Source: an uncultured Paraglaciecola sp.
Lineage (GTDB): Bacteria; Pseudomonadota; Gammaproteobacteria; Enterobacterales; Alteromonadaceae
Reading direction: 5' to 3'
DNA length: 64,000 nucleotides
Assembly (NCBI GenBank): GCA_947498355.1
Contig: CANMKA010000005.1
Location: 104,307-168,306 of the forward strand
Each line of letters opens with the position of its first letter. The first letter of the stretch is position 1. The notes below the pieces were generated by a model. That model did not search any database and was not told the DNA's origin. It saw nothing but the letters and a program-made list of their open reading frames with translations. Positions 37,338 through 48,100 of this stretch are shown here, in pieces. The position numbers were made by a program, and so were the translations under genes.

Positions 37338-40205
37338 ATGAATACATTTAAATCTAGCGCCATAACCCAAGCACTTCTTCTGGCGGGCTTTACGTTTGCG
37401 TCAGTCCCAGCGTTAGCACAGGAAGCACAGAGTGAGGAAGTTGAGAGTACCGAAGTCATTCAAGTCACAGGTATCAGAGGAAGCTTGATGCGGGCTCAAG
37501 CGGTCAAAATGGATAGCTCATCTATTGTTGAGGTGTTATCGGCTGAAGATATAGGTAAGTTGCCCGACACCAGTGTAGCTGAATCTTTAGCGCGTTTACC
37601 TGGATTAGCCGGTGAGCGTCGAAATGGGCGAACCAGTGGTTTGTCTATTCGAGGGTTTAATGAAAATTACGTTGGTACATCTTTGAACGGCCGTGAACTT
37701 CTGGGTATGGGTGATAACCGTGGCGTTGAATTTGATTTATATCCAACTGAAATAATTTCGAACATAGTAGTCAATAAAACCCCTGAAGCAGGCATGATTA
37801 GCCAAGGTGTGGGCGGTACAGTTGACTTACAAACGATTAAACCTTTAGGTAAAGATAGAACAATCAGCATTAACGGCAACTTCGAAAAAAATGGTAAAGA
37901 CTCAGCTAACCCTGATTTCGACAATACCGGTCACAGGTTATCGTTAAATTATGTGGATTCATTTGCAGACGATACCTTAGGTGTAGCATTGGTGTTTGCA
38001 TCTTTAGAAACGCCAAGACAAGAAGAGCAGTTTAGAAGCTGGGGATATGCAACGGTCGATCAAAGCAGTGACAGGCGCGCCACCGACACAGCGGTATCAA
38101 ATGCTGGGGACGTGGTCACAGGTGGCCACGATTCATTTGCACGCTCAGCATTACTCGAGCGTAATTCAACGGCCGCTGTTATCCAGTATGCACCTACAGA
38201 CGATTTGCTTATTCAGCTAGATGCCTTGTATATCGACTTTGAAGAAAACGACGTAAGGCGTGGCCTTGAAGAAGGCGGTGCCGAGTGGGGGACCTCTGCT
38301 TACAATATTACCGGCGTAGAGGGGGGGCTAGTTACATCTGGCTTTTACGATGGTTTTCATTCTGTAGTACGTAACGACGCGCGTAGTCAAGAGTCAGAGC
38401 TGACCACCTTTGGCTTAAATATAGCGTATGCAGTTAACGACAATTGGACAGCTGAGCTCGATTTTTCGACGGGTAAGGTCGACAAAGTGATTACCGATAT
38501 AGAAAGCTATTCGGGTGTTGGGCGAGCGGGTGCTGATGGACGGCCTTTGACTGCACGTTCATTCGAAATGACGCCTCAAGGCGTATTGTTTTCTGACCAC
38601 CCGACTATTGCGCCAGTTGACCTAACAGATCCTAATTTAATTCGTTTAGCTGGTCCTCAAGCTTGGGGCGGAGCATTGGCACCTATTGCCGAATTTGCCG
38701 ATTCGGGAGATGGCTTTGGGCAAAACACAGCCCAAGATGGCTTTGTAAATCAGCCTGTATTTGAAGAAGAGTTAAATAGTTTTAGAGTTCAAGCGACCGG
38801 AGTAGTTGATTGGGGTATGTTTAACCAAGTCGAATTTGGTGGGATCTACTCAGATCGGACTAAGAGTAAAGTCAACAGTGGGGCATTTTTAACCTCACCG
38901 GTCTGGCCAAGCGCAGAGCCCATACCCAATGTGCTAGGCGTAACAGATTTGAGCTTTGTTGGGATCCCAGGTGTGCTGGCCTATGATGCTTTAGGGCTGT
39001 TCAATAGTGGCTATTACAACCAAACAGATGCGGCATTAATAGAAACATCACGCCAAGGAGATACCTACGAAGTCGATGAACAATTATTAACCTTGTATGC
39101 AAGGCTCGACATAGACACTGAACTAAAAGGCATGTTCTTGCGGGGTAATTTAGGCCTACAGCTAGTTAATGCCGATCAAAGTTCTACTGGGTTTGATAGC
39201 GTGATTGGGCCAGACCTAATGGTGCGGTTTACCCCAGTGTCAGGAGAAAACTCCTACACAGATGTGCTACCTACAGTAAATTTGAGCTTAGAAGTTGCAG
39301 ACAATCAATTTGTAAGGTTCGCTGCATCGAAAGTATTAACCCGTCCTAGAATGGATGATATGCGCCCGAATAATCAAGTGAGTTTTCAATTTAACGACAC
39401 TAATATCTTAAGTACCAATCCTGGTAATAGCGCATTTTCTGGTAGCGCCGGCAACCCTTTGCTTAAGCCCATCGAAGCGAATCAAATTGATTTAAGTTAC
39501 GAAAATTACTTCGCTGAAGATGGTTTTTATGCGGTGAGCTTCTTTTATAAAGATTTGAAAAATTGGCATGAGAGCGGTAATACCATTACTGACTTTACCG
39601 CTTCGTATATTCCTGGTTACCATGATTCATCAGGCGAACACGACATTGATGAAGATGGCGTGCTAGATGGTCCTCTACCACCTCAAACTTTTCTTGGGAA
39701 TGTTTCATTTAGGCAAGATGGCTTACAAGGGTTCGTGCGTGGCTGGGAGTTACAAGCTAATTTACCGTTAAGTTTGCTTGATTCATCTCTACAAGGTTTG
39801 GGTGTGGTTGCCAGTGCAACCTTCTTAGATGGCGAGTTTGATGATGGCTCGAATATTCCTGGGTTATCAGAAGAGGCATACAGCCTTACCGCTTACTACG
39901 AGTCTGGCGGGTTTGAAGCTCGGATTGCTGGAACCAAGCGAGATGAGTTTTTGTCTGAGACACGTGGATTAAGCTTAGCTTTAGTCAATGCCACAGACTC
40001 TGGCAGCGAATTATGGGATGCGCAAATCAGTTACGATTTTAGTGAGTCAGGTATCGATAGCCTAAAAGGGTTGAGAATAACGTTACAAGGCCAGAATTTA
40101 ACAGACGAGCCGACCATTCAAGCGAATGGAGCTGACGCCAGACAAGTCACCCAGTTTCAAAGTTATGGGCGCAACTTCTTGTTAGGGGCTAACTATACGT
40201 TTTAA
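37338..40205 (+). CDS. TonB-dependent outer-membrane receptor (alpha-glucan locus, 1)
   Basis: This 955-residue receptor has a signal peptide (cleavage after ASVPALA, about residue 27). The plug domain starts around EVIQVTGIRGSLMRAQAVK and includes VAESLARLPGLAGERRNGR. A 22-strand barrel domain ends in the aromatic-terminated RNFLLGANYTF. It takes up a substrate through the outer membrane using TonB energy. The substrate is inferred, not seen: the shared operator with the pullulanase operon points to maltodextrins or related glucans. The MRAQAVK-type plug start and length match the TonB receptors common in Alteromonadaceae carbohydrate loci. A terminator-like hairpin follows before the halogenase gene. 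Confidence 0.9.
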   Translation: MNTFKSSAITQALLLAGFTFASVPALAQEAQSEEVESTEVIQVTGIRGSLMRAQAVKMDSSSIVEVLSAEDIGKLPDTSVAESLARLPGLAGERRNGRTSGLSIRGFNENYVGTSLNGRELLGMGDNRGVEFDLYPTEIISNIVVNKTPEAGMISQGVGGTVDLQTIKPLGKDRTISINGNFEKNGKDSANPDFDNTGHRLSLNYVDSFADDTLGVALVFASLETPRQEEQFRSWGYATVDQSSDRRATDTAVSNAGDVVTGGHDSFARSALLERNSTAAVIQYAPTDDLLIQLDALYIDFEENDVRRGLEEGGAEWGTSAYNITGVEGGLVTSGFYDGFHSVVRNDARSQESELTTFGLNIAYAVNDNWTAELDFSTGKVDKVITDIESYSGVGRAGADGRPLTARSFEMTPQGVLFSDHPTIAPVDLTDPNLIRLAGPQAWGGALAPIAEFADSGDGFGQNTAQDGFVNQPVFEEELNSFRVQATGVVDWGMFNQVEFGGIYSDRTKSKVNSGAFLTSPVWPSAEPIPNVLGVTDLSFVGIPGVLAYDALGLFNSGYYNQTDAALIETSRQGDTYEVDEQLLTLYARLDIDTELKGMFLRGNLGLQLVNADQSSTGFDSVIGPDLMVRFTPVSGENSYTDVLPTVNLSLEVADNQFVRFAASKVLTRPRMDDMRPNNQVSFQFNDTNILSTNPGNSAFSGSAGNPLLKPIEANQIDLSYENYFAEDGFYAVSFFYKDLKNWHESGNTITDFTASYIPGYHDSSGEHDIDEDGVLDGPLPPQTFLGNVSFRQDGLQGFVRGWELQANLPLSLLDSSLQGLGVVASATFLDGEFDDGSNIPGLSEEAYSLTAYYESGGFEARIAGTKRDEFLSETRGLSLALVNATDSGSELWDAQISYDFSESGIDSLKGLRITLQGQNLTDEPTIQANGADARQVTQFQSYGRNFLLGANYTF

Positions 40206-40267
40206 CTTTTATACCTGTGAGTATTGAGGTAGCGTAGTGACATAAGTTGCGGCAAACGTAACTATCT

Positions 40268-40294
40268 AGCCCTAGATTTTGTCTGGGGCTTTTT
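40268..40294 (+). terminator. Terminator or attenuator between receptor 1 and the halogenase gene
   Basis: AGCCCTAG (40268-40275) pairs with CTGGGGCT (40283-40290), with one T-G pair, and a T run follows. The halogenase ribosome site begins about 4 bases after it, so read-through would give the halogenase at a lower level than the receptor. Confidence 0.7.
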
Positions 40295-40308
40295 GTATCG
40301 AGGTGGAT

Positions 40309-41805
40309 ATGAGTACACAAATTCGTCGCGTGGTAATAGTCGGTGGTGGAACAGCCGGTTGGATGTCAGCAGCTTTACTTAAAAAAATAGTAGGTAAAGC
40401 GGTTTCTGTTGAATTGGTTGAGTCTGAGGCTATTGGCACTGTTGGCGTAGGTGAAGCGACTATCCCGCCTATAAGGCTACTCAATCAAGTTTTGGGCTTG
40501 AATGAGGCCGAGTTTATCAAACAAACCCAAGCAACAATTAAGTTAGGGATCATGTTCGAGGGCTGGCGAGTACCAGAAGAACGCTATTTTCATTCTTTTG
40601 GCGCCCCAGGCAAAAATATGGCATTTTGCCAGTTTCATCACTATTGCACTAAGGCTCAGCAGTTAGGAGACGACACTAATATTTGGGATTACGATCTAAA
40701 TTACTTATGTGCAATGCAAGGCAAGTTCGCCCACATTAATAGTCAAGACCCGATTCTAGAATTACCTTATGCTTATCACTTCGACGCCTCTTTATATGCA
40801 AAATTTTTGCGTAAAATAAGTGAAAGTTTAGGTGTAGTGCGTACCGAAGGGTTAATCGAACGAGTCGAGCAACACGACAAGAACGGCGACGTTAAACAAC
40901 TTATCCTTAAGTCGGGACAGGTTATTCAAGGAGATTTGTTTATTGATTGTTCCGGGTTTAGGGGGCTGTTAATTCAACAAACCTTAGGGACTGGCTATCA
41001 GGATTGGAGCCATTGGCTACCTTGTGATGCGGCTGTCGCTATCCCATCAGAGCGCCATGAACATACCTTGCCTTATACTCGCTCAATTGCCCGTGATGCA
41101 GGGTGGCAATGGCGTATTCCCCTGCAGCATCGTAATGGCAATGGCTTGGTTTATAGCAGTCGACACTATAGTCAGGAGCAAGCCGAAAACCTGTTGCTGA
41201 ATAACCTTGATACCCAAGCAATGGGCGAGCCTAATCACCTCAGATTTACTACTGGTCGAAGGCGTCAGCAATGGAACAAAAACGTAGTGGCTATTGGATT
41301 ATCCAGTGGCTTTTTAGAGCCATTGGAGTCTACTAGTATTCATTTAATTCAGTCGGCTATTGTGCGGTTAACTCAGTTGTTTCCCCATCAGGGAGTCCGA
41401 CAAGATGCGGTCGATGAATACAACCGACAATCGAAGTTAGAGTTTGAACAAATTCGTGACTTTTTAATTTTGCATTATCATCTCAATGCCCGTCAAGGGA
41501 GCCAATTTTGGCGTGAATTGCGGGAAATGGACATCCCAGATAGCCTCGCCGAAAAAATTAATTTGTTTCGCGCCACAGGTAGCCTTTTTCGTCAGCAAAA
41601 CGATTTATTTTTAGAAAGTTCATGGTTACAGGTTATGACGGGGCAGGGTATTACCCCCCAAGATTACCATCCTATTGTCGATAATTTGTCTGCTGCTCAA
41701 GTTAAAGGCATGCTAGGTAAAATTAAACAAATAAAACAACAGCCATTGGGGCAACTTCCATCACACGATGAGTTTTTGCGTCGCTATTGTGGTTATACCG
41801 ATTAG
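40309..41805 (+). CDS. Flavin-dependent tryptophan halogenase family protein
   Basis: This 498-residue protein has the FAD motif VVIVGGGTAGWMSAALL at the N-terminus. Lys78 in ATIKLGIMFEGW matches the catalytic Lys of PrnA-type halogenases. The WQWRIPL motif that blocks monooxygenase chemistry is also present. GLSSGFLEPLESTSIHLI is typical. Members of this family often lie next to TonB receptors in marine gammaproteobacterial sugar loci, where no halogenated product is known. The start ATG 40309 follows GAGGT by 5 bases. Whether it halogenates anything is unknown; the family call is firm and the function is not. Confidence 0.88.
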   Translation: MSTQIRRVVIVGGGTAGWMSAALLKKIVGKAVSVELVESEAIGTVGVGEATIPPIRLLNQVLGLNEAEFIKQTQATIKLGIMFEGWRVPEERYFHSFGAPGKNMAFCQFHHYCTKAQQLGDDTNIWDYDLNYLCAMQGKFAHINSQDPILELPYAYHFDASLYAKFLRKISESLGVVRTEGLIERVEQHDKNGDVKQLILKSGQVIQGDLFIDCSGFRGLLIQQTLGTGYQDWSHWLPCDAAVAIPSERHEHTLPYTRSIARDAGWQWRIPLQHRNGNGLVYSSRHYSQEQAENLLLNNLDTQAMGEPNHLRFTTGRRRQQWNKNVVAIGLSSGFLEPLESTSIHLIQSAIVRLTQLFPHQGVRQDAVDEYNRQSKLEFEQIRDFLILHYHLNARQGSQFWRELREMDIPDSLAEKINLFRATGSLFRQQNDLFLESSWLQVMTGQGITPQDYHPIVDNLSAAQVKGMLGKIKQIKQQPLGQLPSHDEFLRRYCGYTD

Positions 41806-42185
41806 TACTAATTGTCCTTCTTTGCGGTTAAATTAACTTGAGCGGCAAAAATAGCCGCCCTCGTTCAGGCCTGATTACAATAGCAGTGCTCACTAGTGTT
41901 TGCAGCGCACCTTCTTAAGCGACACCGACCCTTCTTTATTTAAATGACCTTACCTCGCAGATAGTCTGGCGCAGACCAGATATTTATTTTTATTTTTTGC
42001 ATACGGCAAGGTTTCTATACACATAATGCCTACCTCTGGTGCATACGTATGCAAAGTTTGAATACGTATGCAGACGATTTTTCATCAAGTAACTTAAGGT
42101 TAACATCTAGTTAAAGTAGCGTTAACTCGCTGGCTGGCGTGCTAGCTGTGCAAGTTAACTTGCCATAACAAAGTGGGACACACAG
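41806..42185. promoter_or_regulatory. Control region of receptor 2 and pullulanase
   Basis: This 380-base gap has a GCGGC/GCCGC hairpin (41842-41858) after the halogenase stop. A perfect GTCTG/CAGAC hairpin lies at 41963-41975. A degenerate half-operator TTGCATACGGCAA sits near 41997. The paired operators are listed separately. Confidence 0.5.
42039..42073. promoter_or_regulatory. Paired ATACGTAT palindromes before receptor gene 2
   Basis: TGCATACGTATGCA (centre 42046/42047) is a perfect palindrome. TTGAATACGTATGCAG (centre 42065/42066) is near-perfect. The centres are 19 bp apart, exactly as in the pair at 37193-37227, and the order of the stronger and the TTGAATACG-type site is the same. 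Confidence 0.8.
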
Positions 42186-45113
42186 ATGAAAACATTCAGA
42201 CCCAGTAAACTTCAACGAGCATTAGTAATGGCAGGGGTAGCGTTTGCCTCTTCGTCGATTTATGCTCAGCAACAAGCCCCAAATCCGCCCGCTGCAGATG
42301 ATCAGATCGAAGTCATCGAAGTGACAGGCTTCTCTACAAGTTTAATTCAGGCATTAAATCAAAAGCGTTTTAGCGATACGGTATCTGAGCAGTTATCGGC
42401 GGATGACCTAGGAGGCTTACCCGATGTGTCTATGGCCGATGCTTTAACCCGTTTACCCGGTATTTCGGCGGTGCGAACGGGTGGGCAAGCCGCTGAGATT
42501 AATATTCGGGGTTTATCTGGTGGCTTTGTGTTTTCTACCTTAAATGGGCGAGAGCAGGTATCGACCAGTGGTAAGCGTTCTATTGAATTTGACCAATATC
42601 CTTCTGAACTTATTTCATCCGCCGCTGTGTATAAGTCACCCAAAGCATCGTTAATTGAGGGGGGCGTTGCGGGGACGGTAGAGTTAAAAACCGCCAGCCC
42701 ATTGAGCAATGAACAACAGCACAAAGTTAACGTTAACTTGCGCGGCATGTTTAATGACAGAGCAGAGCAAATTCCCGATGCTGCACAAACGGGTCATCGT
42801 TTTAGTGTGTCTTATCAAGGCAAATTCATGGACGATACCTTAGGTTTAGCCCTAGGTTATGCCCGCTTATTTCAACCCAGTGTGTCTACTCAGTTTGCCG
42901 GTTTAAAATACGATACTACCTTAGATGCCGATCGTGTAGAGGGTGACACAGATAACTTCGACCCCAATTCAGATGCCGATCAAACCCTTACCCAAGGCCA
43001 AGAGTTTTTTAGTGAGGGCATGGAGTTACAGCACAGAGGTGGCGAAGAAACCCGCGATGGATTACTTGCCGTTATTGAATGGGCACCCACAGACAACTTT
43101 ACCCTCAAAGCAGATGGGTTTTATTCAAAGTTTCAAACTGATGCCTTTGCAAGAGGCTTACGGGTTAAGTTTGGGGGGCAAAATGCCGAGGACTTTTTGT
43201 TTAATCCGGTTATTCAAAATAACGCTGTGGTAGGTGGAAACATTATTCGAAATGCCGACTCAGACGCCTTTACTCGGGTTGAAACCGTCAACGATGACAA
43301 CACGGAAACCGACGAAATTACCAGTTTGGGGCTAAATGCTCATTGGTTGGTCAATGATAATTTGACTTTCAATTTTGATTTGGCTTATTCAAAAGCCGAC
43401 AGTGATTTTAGAAACGGTCTACTCTGGGCTTTGGTTGGCGAAGATGCCAGTGCAGACACACCTGTGTTTGACGACACCTTTTCAATTTCGTATTTGTTAA
43501 ACGGCCTAAATTTACCTAGCGTGGGCTTTAGTCAAGAACAGGCTTTGTCTGATATCAGCAGAGTGATGGTCAGTAAATACGGGATTTATCCGTTTGTGAA
43601 CTCTGATCAACAAGACTCATACAAGTTCGATTTGACTTACCAACTTCAAGATGGGCCCATTTCGTCAGTCGAAGCTGGCTTTCGGTACTCAGACAGAACA
43701 TACACTAATGACCGCTCGGTATTTGAGTACGGGGATGATGGCGCATTTTCAACCCGAGAGCCACCTTTGCGATTAACCCAAGACTTGGTTGAAGTGGTCA
43801 GTTGGAGAGGGGAGTTTGCTAATTTTCCTGATTACCTAAAAATCGATCTAGATGGGGCCTTAGATGCATGGTTTCCAAATGGTAGACCACAACCAGTACA
43901 AACATGGGGAGCCGGAAATAGCGATGTGATTAATGCCCCTGACGGTGGCCGAGGTAATACAGCTTGGTCGGTATTACAAAGCGGCGAGGTTTACGAAGAG
44001 GTGTTTGCTGCTTACGTGATGGCTAACATAGATACCGAGATTTTTGGTTTGCCTGTTACCGGTAACTTTGGTGTTCGTATGGTAAAGACCGACCAATCGG
44101 CCACTGCCCTTGAAGATGTTAATGGCGATCCTGAATTGGGCGCGCAAAATATCGCCGACCAAGCGGGCTTAATTAATAGTCGCTACGCACCTAAGATTTT
44201 GGGCATTGAATATACAGACTATTTGCCGCAGTTAAATCTAAACTTCGGCCTTACCGACAATCAGCAACTGCGTTTTGCCGCCGCTAAGGTTATGTCGCGC
44301 CCGCCTATCAATCGTTTAGCCGCGCAAATATCGACTAATGTCAGCAATGATGGAGAGATCTCGGGTAACAGTGAAAATAATCCTTTTTTACGTCCTTTCT
44401 ATGCCACTCAATATGATTTGTCTTACGAGTACTACTTTACTGAAACCGATGGGGCGTTTATTGCCGCACTTTTCTATAAAGACATTGAATCAAAAATTGA
44501 TACCTTTGGGATCTCCAATTTCGACTTCGCTGCAAACGGTTTTAATGTTCCAGCGTTTATCGAAGATCCCGTCAGTGGTGCGCCAAGGCCGACATTTAAC
44601 GGAACCTATACCACAGCAGTCAATAATGCCGATGGCGGCTACTTAAGGGGTGTCGAGTTATCGTACACCCAAGTCTTTAGCTTCTTACCGGCTCCTTTTA
44701 ACGAGTTGGGTTTAACCGGCAGTTATTCTTACACCGAGAGTGAAATTACGACCCCTGAGAATAATTTATCTGGGCGCAACACTCCCTTAACCCTAGAGGG
44801 GTTATCAAAGAATATCTTTAACTCCACGCTATTTTGGAGCTACGAAGCCTTCGAAACTCGTCTGAGTGTGCGATTCAGAGATGACTTTGTCTCCGAGCAG
44901 GTGGCTGTTGACGCGCAAACGGTGAACTTTGATAGCGAAATGGTTGTGGATTACCAAGCGTCTTACGAAGTGAACGACAGGCTAGGCTTGTTATTTCAAG
45001 TCAATAACCTAACAGATGAGCCCACTCAAAGCTATTTCGTTGAGGAAAGCCAGACCGGAACCATACAGTTTTTTGGTCGCCAGTTCTTTTTTGGTGTGAC
45101 GTATTCGTTGTAG
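42186..45113 (+). CDS. TonB-dependent outer-membrane receptor (alpha-glucan locus, 2)
   Basis: This 975-residue receptor has a signal peptide ending near ASSSIYA (about residue 27). The plug includes IEVIEVTGFSTSLIQALNQK and SMADALTRLPGISAVRTGG. The barrel ends in GRQFFFGVTYSL. It is clearly related to receptor 1 but far from identical. It starts the operon with the pullulanase 69 bases downstream, which suggests import of the branched or linear maltodextrins that enzyme releases. The substrate is inferred from context. Confidence 0.9.
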   Translation: MKTFRPSKLQRALVMAGVAFASSSIYAQQQAPNPPAADDQIEVIEVTGFSTSLIQALNQKRFSDTVSEQLSADDLGGLPDVSMADALTRLPGISAVRTGGQAAEINIRGLSGGFVFSTLNGREQVSTSGKRSIEFDQYPSELISSAAVYKSPKASLIEGGVAGTVELKTASPLSNEQQHKVNVNLRGMFNDRAEQIPDAAQTGHRFSVSYQGKFMDDTLGLALGYARLFQPSVSTQFAGLKYDTTLDADRVEGDTDNFDPNSDADQTLTQGQEFFSEGMELQHRGGEETRDGLLAVIEWAPTDNFTLKADGFYSKFQTDAFARGLRVKFGGQNAEDFLFNPVIQNNAVVGGNIIRNADSDAFTRVETVNDDNTETDEITSLGLNAHWLVNDNLTFNFDLAYSKADSDFRNGLLWALVGEDASADTPVFDDTFSISYLLNGLNLPSVGFSQEQALSDISRVMVSKYGIYPFVNSDQQDSYKFDLTYQLQDGPISSVEAGFRYSDRTYTNDRSVFEYGDDGAFSTREPPLRLTQDLVEVVSWRGEFANFPDYLKIDLDGALDAWFPNGRPQPVQTWGAGNSDVINAPDGGRGNTAWSVLQSGEVYEEVFAAYVMANIDTEIFGLPVTGNFGVRMVKTDQSATALEDVNGDPELGAQNIADQAGLINSRYAPKILGIEYTDYLPQLNLNFGLTDNQQLRFAAAKVMSRPPINRLAAQISTNVSNDGEISGNSENNPFLRPFYATQYDLSYEYYFTETDGAFIAALFYKDIESKIDTFGISNFDFAANGFNVPAFIEDPVSGAPRPTFNGTYTTAVNNADGGYLRGVELSYTQVFSFLPAPFNELGLTGSYSYTESEITTPENNLSGRNTPLTLEGLSKNIFNSTLFWSYEAFETRLSVRFRDDFVSEQVAVDAQTVNFDSEMVVDYQASYEVNDRLGLLFQVNNLTDEPTQSYFVEESQTGTIQFFGRQFFFGVTYSL

Positions 45114-45182
45114 TGCAGCGCGAACGACATGATGAATGTGAGCGCGGTGCGCTCAAGACAGATAATACTGGAGTAAATACCT

Positions 45183-48100
45183 ATGTTTAGTCAAACAAGG
45201 TTTCAGAAAGAGAGCAGTACCCTAAAACAGTCAGGGCTTATGTCGTCTTCAAGACGTCTACTTAGCTCGACTAACGTTATTTTGCGCCCCTATAAAATAT
45301 TGCTTGGGGCGATCTTATCCGCGGCAGCGTTAGCTGGATGTGGTGGTGGCAGTGTGGAGTCGGGCAAGGTGCTTAATGCATTAACCTGCAGCGGCTCTGA
45401 CGTGCCCAACTCAACTAATACTGCTTGTGTTGCACCGCCACCGCCTGTGTGTGTGTTGCCCCAAGTGTTAGACACACAAACCAATTCATGTGGTTTACCC
45501 CCAGATCCTAATGCTCCAGCGCCCAGTGTTAACGCTAGAGTAGACGAAGCCATTTTATTTTATAACCGACCTCAAGATGCTGATAATAGCCCTAATGATC
45601 CGGTTTACGAAGGATGGAAATTACATACTTGGAGTGACGAGCGGTGCGATGCGTACGCAGATGGCGATACTGATTGGGCAGCTGGGCGGGTGCACGATGG
45701 GGTTGATCCTAATTACGGTGCTTATTGGGTACTCCCATTAAAGCCCGGATATGCCGGAACCGACGGAGCATGTGCAAATTTCATTATACATAAAGGCACA
45801 GACGGCGCTGCGGGTACCGACGATGGGAAAGAAATGCAAGGCGGTGATTTTATGATGCCCCTGAGTCAACCCGGAGACTTTGCTCGCATGAATTGGACCT
45901 TTTCGGGAGTGGCTGTGGTATTTGAAAATCCCTTGGCTTCTTTAGGTGTGTCGATTGGCGATGCCTCAGCTCACTGGATTGATGCGCAAACCTTTGTTTG
46001 GGGATTTGACCAAAACTTAATTGATGTTGCAGAGGCCCGTTTGTACCACTCGGCAGCTGCTGACCTCGCCATTGAGGATGGGCAGATTGTTAACGGCCAA
46101 GAAATAGCCTTAACCGCCACGACCTTATCCGACGAACAACGGGCAGCTTTTCCTGAACTAGCTGGTTTCCCAGCCTTTAGCGGAACATGGAGCAATGAAG
46201 ACGCAAAAAGTGTGATTAAAAATCAGCTGGTGGTTGCTGGCTTTGATAGTGCAGGGGAGTTATCGACAGCCAATAAAGTACAGATTGCTAAAGCTTTAGA
46301 CGGTTTGTACACGAGAGGCGATAACGACGCCAACGAGCAAACCTTAGGTGTGGTTTTCGATGGTGCCAATATTACTGCTAATGTATGGGCGCCTACCGCA
46401 CAGAACATGACACTTAAGGTATTCGACCCAACTAAGGTCGAAATCGCGAGTCACCCTATGGTGTTAGATGAACAAACAGGCATTTGGCAATACACAGGTA
46501 GCTCTGAGTTGAACCGTATGTTTTATCGGTTCGAAATCACGGTTTATCACCCTGTGTCTGGACAAATAGAGACCCTTGAGGTGACTGACCCTTATTCGGT
46601 GAGCTTGTCGACAAATGGCGAGTATTCGCAGTTTGTTAATTTAGATGATGATGATTTAAAACCTCAAGGCTGGGATAGCCATACTATTCCAACGCTTACG
46701 CAGTTCGAAGATGCGGTGATTTATGAAGGGCATATCCGTGACTTTAGTATTTTTGATACGTCAACTTCCGAGGAAAATCGCGGCAAGTATATGGCCTTTA
46801 CCGAGCAAGGCAGTCAGGCAACTGAACATCTAACTCGGTTAGCCGAAAAAGGCGTAACGCATTTTCATATGTTGCCCGCGAATGATTTTGCTACTGTGAA
46901 CGAAGATGAGAGTCAAAGCCTTGATTTATCGAGCACGGTTGCCCAGTTATGTGCATTAAACAGCAATGCCATGGTTTGCACAGAGCAAGATCCTAATGCG
47001 ACTTTGCTGTCGGTATTTAGCGGCTATGACTCGGCATCTGAACCTCAAAAAGCCCAGCAACTGACTAATGACATGCGTGGTTACGACAGGTTCAATTGGG
47101 GCTATGATCCCCAGCACTTTACTGCGCCAGAAGGCAGTTTTTCTTCGGATCCTGACGGTGTGGCGCGTATCTTAGAAATGCGAGCTATGAATCAGGCGTT
47201 ACATGAAATGGGCTTAAGGGTTGCTCTAGATGTGGTCTACAACCATACAAATGCATCGGGTTTAAACGACAAATCTGTGCTCGATAAAGTCGTACCCGGC
47301 TATTACCACAGGTACGACATTAACTCGGGAGCGATAATTCGTGAAACCTGCTGCGACGATACAGAGCCTCGCCATGTGATGATGGAAAAGCTAATGCATG
47401 ATTCGTTATTGGTATGGACCAATGCCTATAAGTTTGACTCATTTAGGTTCGATATTATGAGTCATGCCTCAAAAGATACCATGCAGAGATTAGAAGCCGC
47501 TGTACAACAAGTTGACCCTGACAATTACTTTTACGGCGAAGGTTGGACACGCACCGACCGTCAGTTTGAACAAGCGAATCAGCCAAATATGGCGGGCACC
47601 GAAATCGGTACCTTCAATGATCGTATCCGCGAAGCCGTGCGCCAAGGACGTATTTTTGACAAAGAAGCGAACGACGGCGCATTGACTGATCAAGATCGGG
47701 TGAAGATGAGCTTAGCAGGCACCTTAACAAATTATGTATTAGAAGATTTTAATGGTGTTGCATCAACGACTAGCAGTATTGGAGGTTACGCTACCGATCC
47801 TGCTGATATCGTGAATTATGTTTCTAAACACGACAACGAAACCTTGTGGGATCAGCTCAATTACAGCTTGCCCAACGACCTAAGTTTAAGTGAGCGAGTT
47901 CGCGCTCACAATGTCTCGGCCGCTATCCCTTTAATGGCCCAAGGCATTCCGTTTTTGCAACTGGGTGGTGACATGCTGCGCTCCAAGTCTATGGATCGCA
48001 ACACCTTTGATTCTGGCGACTGGTTCAACATAGTAGACTATAGCCAACAAACTAACGGCTGGAACAGAGGGTTGCCATTAGCCCAAGATAACCAGAATCG

